Program-made: the position numbers and the translations under genes
Notes under the pieces: generated by a model
What the model was told of the DNA's origin: nothing
The model's database searches: none
Seen by the model: the letters and a program-made list of their open reading frames with translations, nothing else
NCBI GenBank assembly: GCA_009839585.1
Contig: VXPI01000262.1
Span: forward strand, 1 to 10,141
Length of the DNA stretch: 10,141 nucleotides
Direction of reading: 5' to 3'
Source: Gammaproteobacteria bacterium
GTDB taxonomy: Bacteria > Pseudomonadota > Gammaproteobacteria > Arenicellales > Poriferihabitantaceae
Shown: positions 1 to 7,200 of the stretch, one piece after another
How positions within the stretch are numbered: position 1 is the first letter of the stretch
How the letters are laid out: each line of letters opens with the position of its first letter

Positions 1-628
1 GGTTCGGCAGCCGGCACACGATCTACACCCGCATGAACCGGTGGTCGAAGAACGGAGTTCTCGACCGCGTGTTCGAGCACCTGCAGCGGGAGCAGGTGAT
101 CCGGGTCCGGGTCGAGGCCCTGGGTCTTGACAGTACCGGCATCAAGGTACATCCCGACGGCACGGACGCTCGAAAAAAAACGGCGCCCAGAGCATCGGCA
201 AGTCCCGGGGCGGATGAGACGCCAGGCTTCACATGGTTGCCGCGGATGCCCGGACAGCCGTGGCCTTTGCGCTCTCCCGGGGCAACGCACACGATGCCCC
301 GCAAGGCCGGCAGCTGCTGAAGCAGCTGGACCGCCCCTTCAAGCCGTCCGGCCTTGGTCATGGCGCGCCCGTGAAGACGATGAAACCCGTCGGCCGGCAT
401 CCGGTCCCGGCTTCCTGCCCGTGGTGCCTCCCAAAAGCAGCCGTGTCGCTCCCTGGGCGATGCGGCAGGGAACTGTACGGACGGCGCAACGAGGTCGATC
501 GCCTGTTCCGGAAACTCAAGGGCTTCCGCCGGATCTTCTCGCGCTTTGACAGGCTCGATGTCATGTTCCTCGGCTTCGTCGTCTTTGCGCTCGTCATTGA
601 TGCACTGTGTAGCGTTAACAAGCCCTAA
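1..628 (+). pseudogene. Decayed IS5-family (IS427-like) transposase, 3' part
   Basis: This is the remnant of a DDE transposase that would cut and join the ends of its own insertion sequence. The 5' part lies off-window. Reading starts in the frame of base 3 (residues FGSRHTIYTRMNRWSKNGV, then LGLDSTGIKVHPDGT with the first catalytic Asp). It passes at an A8 run (173-180) into another frame (KNGAQSIGKSRGG) and meets an in-frame TGA at 215-217. It resumes as HMVAADARTAVAFALS and shifts again between about 325 and 365. It then reads REDDETRR and FLPVVPPKSSRV, and shifts once more near 462-472. It ends with RRNEVDRLFRKLKGFRRIF, which keeps the catalytic Glu, and a TAA at 626-628. Where the family has LVMDRA around the second catalytic Asp, two bases of that codon appear deleted (near 363). 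The stretch is visibly richer in G+C than its neighbours, as expected of a foreign element. With several independent lesions it cannot make an active protein. Confidence 0.85.
610..628. repeat. Candidate right terminal inverted repeat of the IS5-family element
   Basis: The stretch TAGCGTTAACAAGCCCTAA overlaps the last codons of the transposase. Read on the opposite strand it begins TTAGGGCTTGTTAACGC, similar in style to ends I recall for IS427-group elements, where the transposase stop often lies at the very end. The G+C-rich composition also stops about here. The left end is outside the window, so neither the matching repeat nor a target duplication can be verified. Confidence 0.4.
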
Positions 629-675
629 TTCAAACTTGCCGGAGGTTCCGGTTTCACGCTGACGCAATGTCTCAA

Positions 676-2070
676 TCAGAGCAAAGACCGGATGTCAACT
701 CCAGGAATTTCAGGTGCTTGCGATTTTAGAAATTCAGTTCTAGTCAGGATGTTTTCGCCCAGCATCTGAAAATACTGCAAGTCTGCTGCTGAAAGATACA
801 CGGCCTTTTCGAGGTGGTTAACGAGTACATTACCGGTCAGTTGAGCGATGACTTTATCCGCTAATTCGATCAGTAACTTCGACAGGAGTTTTCGTTGAAT
901 ATTACAGGTTACAGCAAAGTCAGCCAGCTGATATGCCAGAATATCCCCAGGCACAAACTCTTCCCCAATCGCCATCGACAAAGTATCAGTGAACTGTGGA
1001 AACAGGGCGATATTCACAAGATCATACGCTGGGGTAAATCGGGTGTTGTTCCTGTCAAAAAACAGGGAAACATTTTTGCCATGGCTATCGTAGTTGTTGA
1101 TCATCAGATTAAACAACTGCCAGTTAATCAGCCAAAATTTGCTTTGGATTGGTGATGACATTGTTTCGCAAAATGCAAAAAGCTTTTCCAGGCTAGCACC
1201 CTCGCGAATATGCAGGACATCTCTGCCATCCCCTAAATTTCTCTCATACTTGGATTCTCTTGGCAGGTTAAGGGCCTGACACCCATCAATCACATGGCGT
1301 CTCATCACTCTTTTAGCATCGTGAACAAATTTACGGTCAAATCGCTTGACGAGCAAGGATGGGTGATCACCAAATCGCCGAAATTCAACTTCTGCTGTCG
1401 GTAATCCAACAGCATTCGACAATTTCATGCAAAAGAATTCGTTTAGGACGAGGTTTGGGCAGATTTTCTTTTCAAATTTCAGGATATGGGTTGAACACAG
1501 TGCACCATCGCCAAAACCAATCTGCCCACTCTCATTGACAAGGATGTTTATTTTGTCCTGAACGCCTGCCATGCTGAGCCGAGGTTTTTCATCCCATACA
1601 ACCAACCCGCTTGTTTCTTTCTTCTCGAGACGATCAATCAGTTCATTGTCCTTTATGGGTCTAAAGTTTGGCTCATGAGATTGGCTTTTTTCAGCCTGAT
1701 CGCCAGAAAGAGTAAATGCACCGGATAGATCTCGCCCGACCATTCGAGCTTGTGCATAAATATTTCTTTCTGATACCCCTGAAAATTCAGACAGCAATTT
1801 CCTGGCCTCCCCTTCTGGCAGGGCATTATCCAGGTAGTTATAAGCTGCTTCCGGTTTATGAGGGTGATTTAGAGGCAGGCCGGGTGAGATAGCAAAGCCA
1901 CCATTCCGCCAGTCGTCGCCATACTCCAGTCTAAGTAAGTTTGTACGCTGATCCAGCGTCAGGCTGCCAATCACTTTCCCGTCATAGTAAACATCCAGTG
2001 TATAGGCTGAGAGGCTGGTCGCCATGAGTTCAAACCCACTCGGACTCAGCGTTTGATGAAATGGTTCCAT
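676..2070 (-). CDS. hipA: HipA-family serine/threonine kinase toxin
   Basis: HipA toxins phosphorylate target proteins (glutamyl-tRNA synthetase GltX for E. coli HipA), which slows growth and promotes persistence; bound HipB neutralises them. The protein has 464 residues, close to the family's roughly 440. The N-terminal subdomain is at about 25-125 (YDGKVIGSL; NYLDNALPEGEAR). The loop RLSMAGVQDKI at 164-174 contains Ser166, equivalent by position to the autophosphorylated Ser150 of E. coli HipA. THILKF follows at 194-199 and LVKRFDRK at 240-247. The catalytic loop YDSHGKN at 327-333 gives Asp328 and Asn333, and YDLVN at 349-353 gives the metal-binding Asp350. All key kinase residues are present, so the toxin looks active. 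The start at 2070 is chosen because AAAGGA lies 8 nt upstream; it makes hipA overlap hipB by 41 bp. An alternative ATG at 2025, just after the hipB stop, gives 449 residues but has a weaker ribosome site. Its cellular target cannot be read from sequence. Confidence 0.93.
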   Translation of the reverse strand: MEPFHQTLSPSGFELMATSLSAYTLDVYYDGKVIGSLTLDQRTNLLRLEYGDDWRNGGFAISPGLPLNHPHKPEAAYNYLDNALPEGEARKLLSEFSGVSERNIYAQARMVGRDLSGAFTLSGDQAEKSQSHEPNFRPIKDNELIDRLEKKETSGLVVWDEKPRLSMAGVQDKINILVNESGQIGFGDGALCSTHILKFEKKICPNLVLNEFFCMKLSNAVGLPTAEVEFRRFGDHPSLLVKRFDRKFVHDAKRVMRRHVIDGCQALNLPRESKYERNLGDGRDVLHIREGASLEKLFAFCETMSSPIQSKFWLINWQLFNLMINNYDSHGKNVSLFFDRNNTRFTPAYDLVNIALFPQFTDTLSMAIGEEFVPGDILAYQLADFAVTCNIQRKLLSKLLIELADKVIAQLTGNVLVNHLEKAVYLSAADLQYFQMLGENILTRTEFLKSQAPEIPGVDIRSLL

Positions 2071-2320
2071 CGTGAAGGTCCTTTGTGCTTAGTTGAAGCC
2101 CCAAGCCATTCAGGACAGCAAATACGGCTGATAATGTACAGTTGGCATTGCCGTTCTCGATGCGGGATAGGGTATTGATGCCCACCCCACAGAGGGCAGC
2201 ACAATCTGCCAGTTTGATCCCGATCCCCGTTCGCTTGGCCTTGATTAGCTGCCCCAGGACTTTGGGGTTATTGATAAACAAGGTGTTGGGCATTTCTGAA
2301 GCTTTCACTTTTTTTGCCAT
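2030..2320 (-). CDS. hipB: HipB-family antitoxin, XRE-type helix-turn-helix repressor
   Basis: HipB-type proteins bind and inactivate HipA and, as dimers, repress their own operon. The protein has 96 residues (E. coli HipB has 88). A Cro/C1-type helix-turn-helix spans about 23-75: scanning helix IKLADCAALCG at 35-45 and recognition helix GINTLSRIENG at 47-57. Then comes NCTLSAVFAVLNGLGLQL, the usual dimer-side helices. The last 15 or so residues are polar and probably disordered, ending in ESEWV; E. coli HipB also has a flexible tail ending in a tryptophan. hipB is the first gene of the pair and overlaps hipA by 41 bp if hipA starts at 2070. It is preceded by a strong promoter and three palindromes that are its likely binding sites. 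The ATG at 2320 has only a weak AGG upstream. A second Met at residue 10 is less likely because the N-terminal basic residues would be lost. Confidence 0.92.
   Translation of the reverse strand: MAKKVKASEMPNTLFINNPKVLGQLIKAKRTGIGIKLADCAALCGVGINTLSRIENGNANCTLSAVFAVLNGLGLQLSTKDLHDGTISSNAESEWV
2079..2084 (-). promoter_or_regulatory. Shine-Dalgarno of hipA, inside hipB
   Basis: On the - strand AAAGGA precedes the ATG at 2070 with an 8-nt spacer. It lies within the hipB coding region. It favours the longer hipA start and suggests that translation of the toxin is coupled to translation of the antitoxin. The competing ATG at 2025 has only a GAGTGGG-like stretch upstream. Confidence 0.6.
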
Positions 2321-2345
2321 AGTTCACGAAACCTGTTTGCATTAA

Positions 2346-2363
2346 TTCACCATTTAAGGTGAT
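2346..2363. promoter_or_regulatory. Probable HipB operator O1
   Basis: The palindrome TTCACC-ATTTAA-GGTGAT has perfect 5-bp core arms (TCACC/GGTGA). It lies on the expected transcription start and overlaps the -10 box by two bases. Its core and 6-bp spacer match the two palindromes upstream. Confidence 0.7.
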
Positions 2364-2389
2364 TATATGGTAGCGCAGTCGAAATTCAA
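2362..2389 (-). promoter_or_regulatory. Sigma-70-type promoter of hipBA
   Basis: On the - strand the -35 box TTGAAT (2389-2384) and a perfect -10 box TATAAT (2367-2362) are separated by 16 bp. Transcription would start near 2355, giving a leader of about 35 nt before the hipB ATG. The -10 overlaps the edge of the first operator and the -35 abuts the second. A repressor bound at either site would therefore block RNA polymerase. Confidence 0.8.
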
Positions 2390-2417
2390 GTAAATTCACC
2401 ATTTTCGGTGAATTTAC
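2390..2417. promoter_or_regulatory. Probable HipB operator O2, best-conserved site
   Basis: GTAAATTCACC and GGTGAATTTAC form perfect 11-bp arms around the spacer ATTTTC. This is the most symmetrical of the three sites and directly abuts the -35 box of hipBA. Its core starts exactly 49 bp from the O1 core. Confidence 0.75.
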
Positions 2418-2440
2418 AAAGAAATAATCTGACAGGCAAA

Positions 2441-2464
2441 TTATTCACCAATAAAGGTGAGTAA
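2441..2464. promoter_or_regulatory. Probable HipB operator O3, upstream site
   Basis: TTATTCACC-AATAAA-GGTGAGTAA has 9-bp arms with one mismatch. The core lies 49 bp beyond the O2 core and upstream of the promoter. It could act through cooperative binding or looping with O1 and O2. Confidence 0.65.
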
Positions 2465-2752
2465 TCAAGCCTTCATCCAGTCCAGAAACACGTTGTCTGC
2501 GTTTTCCGACTTCAGTCCCATCCGACTTGTAAACCAGTGTAAGGCTACAGACAGCAGTAAAGCTCCGGATGTTCCGGTCTACCCTAAAATAGGGTGTATT
2601 CTGGAAAAATACGAGAAAAGAATTAGAGTAGAATACAGCGTTCTGTGTCAGCTAGGAACTCTTGAAATGTGGGCAGAAAAGCCTTGATTGAGCCTCGCTT
2701 ACGGTAAAAGACATGCCTTTGTCCCATCCAGAATTGACAACCCAATCTAGCC
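2465..2752. other. Intergenic region upstream of aroG, no convincing gene
   Basis: The region separates the hipBA control region from aroG. A + strand reading frame (GTG at 2457 to 2687) has no recognisable protein features. No clear sigma-70 promoter for aroG stands out. TTGATT at 2684-2689 followed by TAAAAG at 2705-2710 is a poor candidate with a 15-bp spacer. TTGACA at 2733-2738 is a perfect -35 box but would put its -10 inside the gene. No TyrR box (TGTAAA-N6-TTTACA) was seen. Confidence 0.5.
2581..2595. repeat. Small perfect inverted repeat upstream of aroG
   Basis: ACCCTA and TAGGGT form perfect 6-bp arms around AAA. No T-run follows, so it does not look like a terminator. It lies about 160 bp before the aroG start and could be a protein-binding site. 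With arms this short it could also be chance. Confidence 0.4.
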
Positions 2753-3823
2753 ATGAACACACGCACTACCGATGATTTGAGAATCTCGCAAATCCAGCAT
2801 GTGATCAACCCCAATGAGATCTATCTGGAAATTCCGGTTTCAGAAAAATCCGCAGAGATAACCCTCGCTACCCGAAAAAACATTCAAGACATTCTGAATG
2901 GCACCGATGATCGACTTCTGGTCGTATCCGGCCCTTGTTCCATTCACGACCCAAATGCAGCGCTGGATTACGCAAGACAGCTCCTTGAACTCAAAAACAA
3001 GCACGAACAGGACTTACTGATCGTGATGCGGGTTTATTTTGAAAAGCCACGCACTACAGTCGGCTGGAAAGGATTGATCAATGACCCGGACCTGAATAAC
3101 AGTTTTGACATAAACAAGGGTCTCAGAATAGCTCGTCAGTTATTGCTCGAACTGAATGAACTGGGTATGCCGGCAGGTACGGAATATCTGGATATCATCA
3201 CCCCCCAGTACGTTGCAGACCTGATTTCCTGGGGAGCCATAGGGGCGCGTACAACAGAGAGCCAGGTACACCGGGAGGTGGTTTCCGGGCTGTCCTGCCC
3301 AGTTGGTCTAAAGAACGGAACCAACGGAAACATTGATATAGCAGTTGACGGTGTCCGGGCGGCACGCCATCCCCATCATTTTCTGTCTCTGACCAAGGAC
3401 GGCCACTCTGCAATTTTCACAACCACGGGAAACAATGACTGTCATATCATTCTTCGGGGAGGACATGAACCAAACTACGATGCTGACAGTGTTGATGAAA
3501 CCTGCTCAAAACTACGGGTAGCCGGCTTACGGCCCCAGGTGATGATTGACTTCAGTCATGCCAACAGCAGGAAGGTTCCGGATAACCAGATCAAGGTTGC
3601 TGAAGATGTGGCAAATCAAATCGCAAGTGGTGACAAACGCATCATGGGGGTGATGATCGAAAGCCATCTGGTAGCGGGTCGTCAGGATGTTGAAGACGGC
3701 ATTGCGGCACAATATGGGCAAAGTATCACTGATGCCTGTATCAGCATTCAACAGACAACAGGAGTTCTGGATAATTTGGCAGAGGCTGTCAGGACGCGCA
3801 GAAATACGAGGGAATCTGCATGA
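2753..3823 (+). CDS. aroG: 3-deoxy-7-phosphoheptulonate (DAHP) synthase, class I, AroG type
   Basis: The enzyme condenses phosphoenolpyruvate with erythrose 4-phosphate to DAHP, the first step of the shikimate pathway, in the cytoplasm. Its 356 residues match the E. coli enzymes (about 350) end to end. Visible motifs are GPCSIHDP (60-67, metal-ligand Cys62), RVYFEKPRTTVGWKGL (93-108) and GARTTESQVHRE (164-175). Further on are PVGLKNGT, HIILRGG and DFSHANS (His269), then ESH (Glu303) and SITDACI (Asp327), so the metal ligands are complete. Residues lining the inhibitor pocket of E. coli AroG appear to be kept: Asp147, Gln152, Ser181, Phe210 and Ser212, by positional comparison. This points to the Phe-regulated type rather than the Tyr type, but inhibition must be inferred. 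The ATG at 2753 fits the family N-terminus (DDLRI) yet has no clear Shine-Dalgarno. The stop overlaps the sat start by 4 bp. Confidence 0.95.
   Translation: MNTRTTDDLRISQIQHVINPNEIYLEIPVSEKSAEITLATRKNIQDILNGTDDRLLVVSGPCSIHDPNAALDYARQLLELKNKHEQDLLIVMRVYFEKPRTTVGWKGLINDPDLNNSFDINKGLRIARQLLLELNELGMPAGTEYLDIITPQYVADLISWGAIGARTTESQVHREVVSGLSCPVGLKNGTNGNIDIAVDGVRAARHPHHFLSLTKDGHSAIFTTTGNNDCHIILRGGHEPNYDADSVDETCSKLRVAGLRPQVMIDFSHANSRKVPDNQIKVAEDVANQIASGDKRIMGVMIESHLVAGRQDVEDGIAAQYGQSITDACISIQQTTGVLDNLAEAVRTRRNTRESA
3808..3813 (+). promoter_or_regulatory. Shine-Dalgarno of sat inside aroG
   Basis: GAGGGA lies 6 nt before the ATG at 3820, within the last codons of aroG. With the ATGA stop/start overlap it fixes the sat start and supports coupled translation of the two genes. 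Confidence 0.65.
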
Positions 3824-5007
3824 TCAAGCCATACCAATCGGAACAACTTAAGCCGCTTCTTGTTGACGGCCCGTCTCAGCGAGATAAGGGAAGGCGTGAA
3901 GCCGAATCATTGCCTTCAGCCTTGATTAGTTCTGCAAGTGCAGCCAATACCGTAATGCTTGGCGGTGGTTATTTCACGCCCCTTTCCGGCTTCATGGATA
4001 AAACGGATGCCATGGCTGTATCCAGAACCCTGCACACTCAGGATGGTCTTTTTTGGCCTGTACCAATACTCTGTAGGGTCGAAAACGCCAGCGGACTTGA
4101 AGAAGGGCAGTCTGTCGCCCTCAAGGATCCAAACCAGCCAGACAGTCCGGTTATTGCGATTATCGATAATGTCAAAATTGAAACTCTTGATGATTCTGAA
4201 GTGAAGGAAATATGTGAAAAAGTCTATCGCACTAGTGATTGTAACCACCCCGGAGTCAAGGATTTCCTGGATCAGGGTAATGCGATCCTCTCAGGTCCAA
4301 CGCGTGTTCTGAACTTCAGTTATTTCGAAACTGATTTTCCTGACACTTTCCGTACTGCCGTCCAAATCAGGGAGTCAATATCCGGCTTGGGCTGGGACAA
4401 GATAGTTGCCTTCCAGACCCGCAACCCCATGCACCGGGCACATGAGGAGCTCTGCCGAACGGCCATGAACCGAATCGGTGCTGATGGCTGCGTAATACAC
4501 ATGTTGCTCGGTAAACTGAAGCCGGGGGATATTCCCGCAGACGTTCGTAACGCCGCAATTCGCGCGATGGTTGATGGCTACTTTGAACCAAACAAGATCA
4601 TGATTACCGGTTACGGGTTTGACATGCTGTATGCCGGACCGCGTGAAGCGGTATTGCATGCAATCTTCAGACAAAACATGGGAGCCACCCATTTCATTAT
4701 CGGTCGTGACCATGCTGGGGTTGGTGACTACTATGGAGCATTTGATGCACAAACAATCTTTGACGAAGAAGTTCCTGAAGGTGCGTTGGATATTGAGATT
4801 TTTCGGGCAGATCACACGGCATGGTCCAATAAGCTAAAGAAAGTGGTCATGATGCGGGAAGCACCGAACCATGAGATTTCCGATTTCATGCTTATATCCG
4901 GAACCAAGATGCGGCAAATGCTCTCTGACGGTGAAGCACCTCCACCGGAAATATCCCGCCCTGAAGTGGCAAAGGTCCTGATCGACCACTACCAAAACAA
5001 TCCTTGA
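3820..5007 (+). CDS. sat: Sulfate adenylyltransferase (ATP sulfurylase), single-subunit Sat
   Basis: Sat interconverts ATP plus sulfate with adenosine 5'-phosphosulfate (APS) plus pyrophosphate. In sulfur oxidisers it usually runs towards ATP, releasing sulfate from APS made by AprAB; elsewhere it activates sulfate. The protein has 395 residues and lacks the C-terminal APS-kinase domain found in fungal-type enzymes. An N-terminal PUA-like domain spans about 1-165 (GGGYFTPLSGFMD at 48-60). The catalytic domain has QTRNPMHRAH (199-208, the family's QxRNPxHxxH), MLLGKLKPGDIP (228-239), GYGFDMLYAGPREAVLHA (264-281) and GRDHAGVGDYYGAFDAQ (295-311). It ends with SGTKMRQML (360-368). It resembles the Sat of Allochromatium and of the Riftia symbiont from memory, without an alignment. 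It is not next to aprAB here; it is joined to aroG by a 4-bp overlap and followed 58 bp later by trxB. Physiological direction is inferred, not shown. Confidence 0.95.
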   Translation: MIKPYQSEQLKPLLVDGPSQRDKGRREAESLPSALISSASAANTVMLGGGYFTPLSGFMDKTDAMAVSRTLHTQDGLFWPVPILCRVENASGLEEGQSVALKDPNQPDSPVIAIIDNVKIETLDDSEVKEICEKVYRTSDCNHPGVKDFLDQGNAILSGPTRVLNFSYFETDFPDTFRTAVQIRESISGLGWDKIVAFQTRNPMHRAHEELCRTAMNRIGADGCVIHMLLGKLKPGDIPADVRNAAIRAMVDGYFEPNKIMITGYGFDMLYAGPREAVLHAIFRQNMGATHFIIGRDHAGVGDYYGAFDAQTIFDEEVPEGALDIEIFRADHTAWSNKLKKVVMMREAPNHEISDFMLISGTKMRQMLSDGEAPPPEISRPEVAKVLIDHYQNNP

Positions 5008-5047
5008 CGAATCCCTCAATTAACTCCACATCAACAACCTCTGCTAA

Positions 5048-6022
<975 letters not shown>

Positions 6023-6025
6023 GTC

Positions 6026-6589
6026 ATGTCAATCAATGGCGATGAGGACAAGAGGGCCTGGCTGAAAGAGATAGAGTCTGTTGAACCTCTTCACCCGAGT
6101 ACGAAAACATCCCGAAGCCGGCTTTCGCCGAGTATCAGGCGAACGACCACAAAAAACCTCAAACCGTCCGAGAGGCCCGGCGAATTGCCGACGCGTCTCA
6201 TCAAACGAAAAGAGGCAAATCCAATGGTAGACATCACGCCAGCTGCAGGCCCAGTAAAATATGCCCGAAGCGGACTTCAGAAAAAGACAATGGATAGATT
6301 GAGGCAGGGGCAGCCTCAATTTGAAGCAAGACTGGATCTTCACGGTTGCAGCCGGGTCGAAGCGCACGAAGAGCTGGAACAGTTCTTCCTGACCAGTATT
6401 CAATCGGATTATCGATGTGTGCTGGTTATCCATGGCAAGGGCTATCACTCTTCGGATACAGCGGTATTGAAGACTTTCACAATGGACTGGCTAAAGGAAA
6501 TTGATGCAGTACAGGCCTTCTGTACCGCAAAGCAGGCTGATGGCGGTACCGGTGCAGTGTATGCATTGCTGAAAAGACAGCCTCGATAG
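6026..6589 (+). CDS. smrA: Smr-domain protein, SmrA/YdaL-like probable endonuclease
   Basis: Smr domains, first seen at the C-terminus of MutS2, nick DNA or RNA; E. coli YdaL (SmrA) has been reported to have endonuclease activity. The protein has 187 residues, the same length I recall for E. coli YdaL. Residues 1-65 are polar and basic and probably unstructured. A conserved lead-in, VDITPAAGPVKYARSGLQ, spans 68-85. The Smr domain runs from about 100 to the end: LDLHG at 103-107, VLVIHGKG at 132-139, VQAFCTA at 162-168 and GGTGAVYALLKR at 173-184. The LDLHG and HGKG motifs are the expected nucleic-acid or catalytic loops, so the domain looks functional. It begins 3 nt after trxB and is probably the last gene of the + strand run. 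It ends 8 bp from the convergent alkB stop. The substrate and biological role are not evident. Confidence 0.88.
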   Translation: MSINGDEDKRAWLKEIESVEPLHPSTKTSRSRLSPSIRRTTTKNLKPSERPGELPTRLIKRKEANPMVDITPAAGPVKYARSGLQKKTMDRLRQGQPQFEARLDLHGCSRVEAHEELEQFFLTSIQSDYRCVLVIHGKGYHSSDTAVLKTFTMDWLKEIDAVQAFCTAKQADGGTGAVYALLKRQPR

Positions 6590-6597
6590 GCAGCGAT

Positions 6598-7200
6598 TCA
6601 CTCGCAAACAGGATTCAGGATTTTTCTGAATGTGAGGTTGATTCGTGGTTCCACAAATCGGCGAGTTCTTGGAATCGAGTGCTTCCACCTTCTCTGGCAG
6701 GTGCCCTGCATAATCAATAGTGAACCGTCTTCAAGGTCAACGTTCAACGATTTCCCTGAATTACCATCACGGGGATGGAACACCATCCGGCGGGTTCCGC
6801 CAAAACTTGCTGAAGCTATCACGGGTTCATGACCCAACTCCTTTTCATCATCACTGTGACGGCCCATGGTATCGTCCCCATTTCGATACAGGTTCAATAG
6901 GACGCTGTTGAATGATTGATTCAGATATTGTTCCAGCCGGGTCCGAATATCGCTCAATACCGGAATCCAGGGTAGGGGAGTATGTGCACATCCAGAATAA
7001 CTGTACTCCATCCCTTTATCGCCATACCACGCGGTCAACCTTGGTGCCAAATGCTCTCGATTAAAGACTTTGACTTTGTGCTGTTGCCAGGGTACATCGC
7101 GGGTCAGGGTCTGAAGAATATTCTCAGTCTGATCGGTTCCTCCGAAGAATCCTCTGAACAGTACGCACTCATTGGAGAAGACCACTACTCTCTCTGTCAT
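6598..7200 (-). CDS. alkB: AlkB-type Fe(II)/2-oxoglutarate-dependent dioxygenase
   Basis: AlkB enzymes oxidatively remove alkyl groups such as 1-methyladenine and 3-methylcytosine from nucleic acids, using iron, oxygen and 2-oxoglutarate. The protein has 200 residues, near E. coli AlkB (216), and its layout resembles the ALKBH2/3 branch. PRLTAWYGDKG at 53-63 and YSYSGCAHTPLPWIP at 66-80 are typical of that branch. The iron ligands are His115 and Asp117 in GRHSDDE and His174 in WKHSIPR. FGGTRRMVFHPRD (133-145) forms part of the core. RINLTFR at 186-192 supplies the two arginines (186 and 192) equivalent to Arg204 and Arg210 of E. coli AlkB. All catalytic residues are present. The start overlaps the stop of the upstream oxidase (ATGA) and no Shine-Dalgarno is seen, so translation is probably coupled. 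No Ada-type gene or binding site is visible, so alkylation-inducible control is not evident. Substrate preference is unknown. Confidence 0.92.
   Translation of the reverse strand: MTERVVVFSNECVLFRGFFGGTDQTENILQTLTRDVPWQQHKVKVFNREHLAPRLTAWYGDKGMEYSYSGCAHTPLPWIPVLSDIRTRLEQYLNQSFNSVLLNLYRNGDDTMGRHSDDEKELGHEPVIASASFGGTRRMVFHPRDGNSGKSLNVDLEDGSLLIMQGTCQRRWKHSIPRTRRFVEPRINLTFRKILNPVCE

Noticed and set aside
639..651. CCGGA-GGT-TCCGG hairpin between the IS remnant and the hipA stop
   Set aside because: The stem is only 5 bp and no T-run follows on either strand, so it is not a convincing terminator.
23..667. A 214-codon - strand frame opposite the transposase remnant
   Set aside because: It is a long open shadow caused by high G+C; the + strand carries clear transposase motifs.
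2413..2446. Possible divergent + strand promoter beginning TTTACA
   Set aside because: TTTACA is part of the O2 palindrome and no acceptable -10 box lies 16-18 bp downstream.
2457..2687. A 76-codon + strand frame between hipBA and aroG
   Set aside because: It starts at a GTG inside operator O3, has no ribosome site, and shows no recognisable motif or protein-like composition.
2733..2738. TTGACA as -35 box for aroG
   Set aside because: Its -10 would fall at or after the aroG ATG and nothing resembling TATAAT is there.
4375..4815. A 146-codon - strand frame opposite sat
   Set aside because: It is an antisense shadow of the conserved Sat catalytic domain with no independent support.
6613..6631. 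ATTCAG/CTGAAT inverted repeat at the convergent smrA-alkB ends
   Set aside because: The stem is short and AT-rich and lies inside the alkB coding region. Its T-run is in the loop rather than after the stem.
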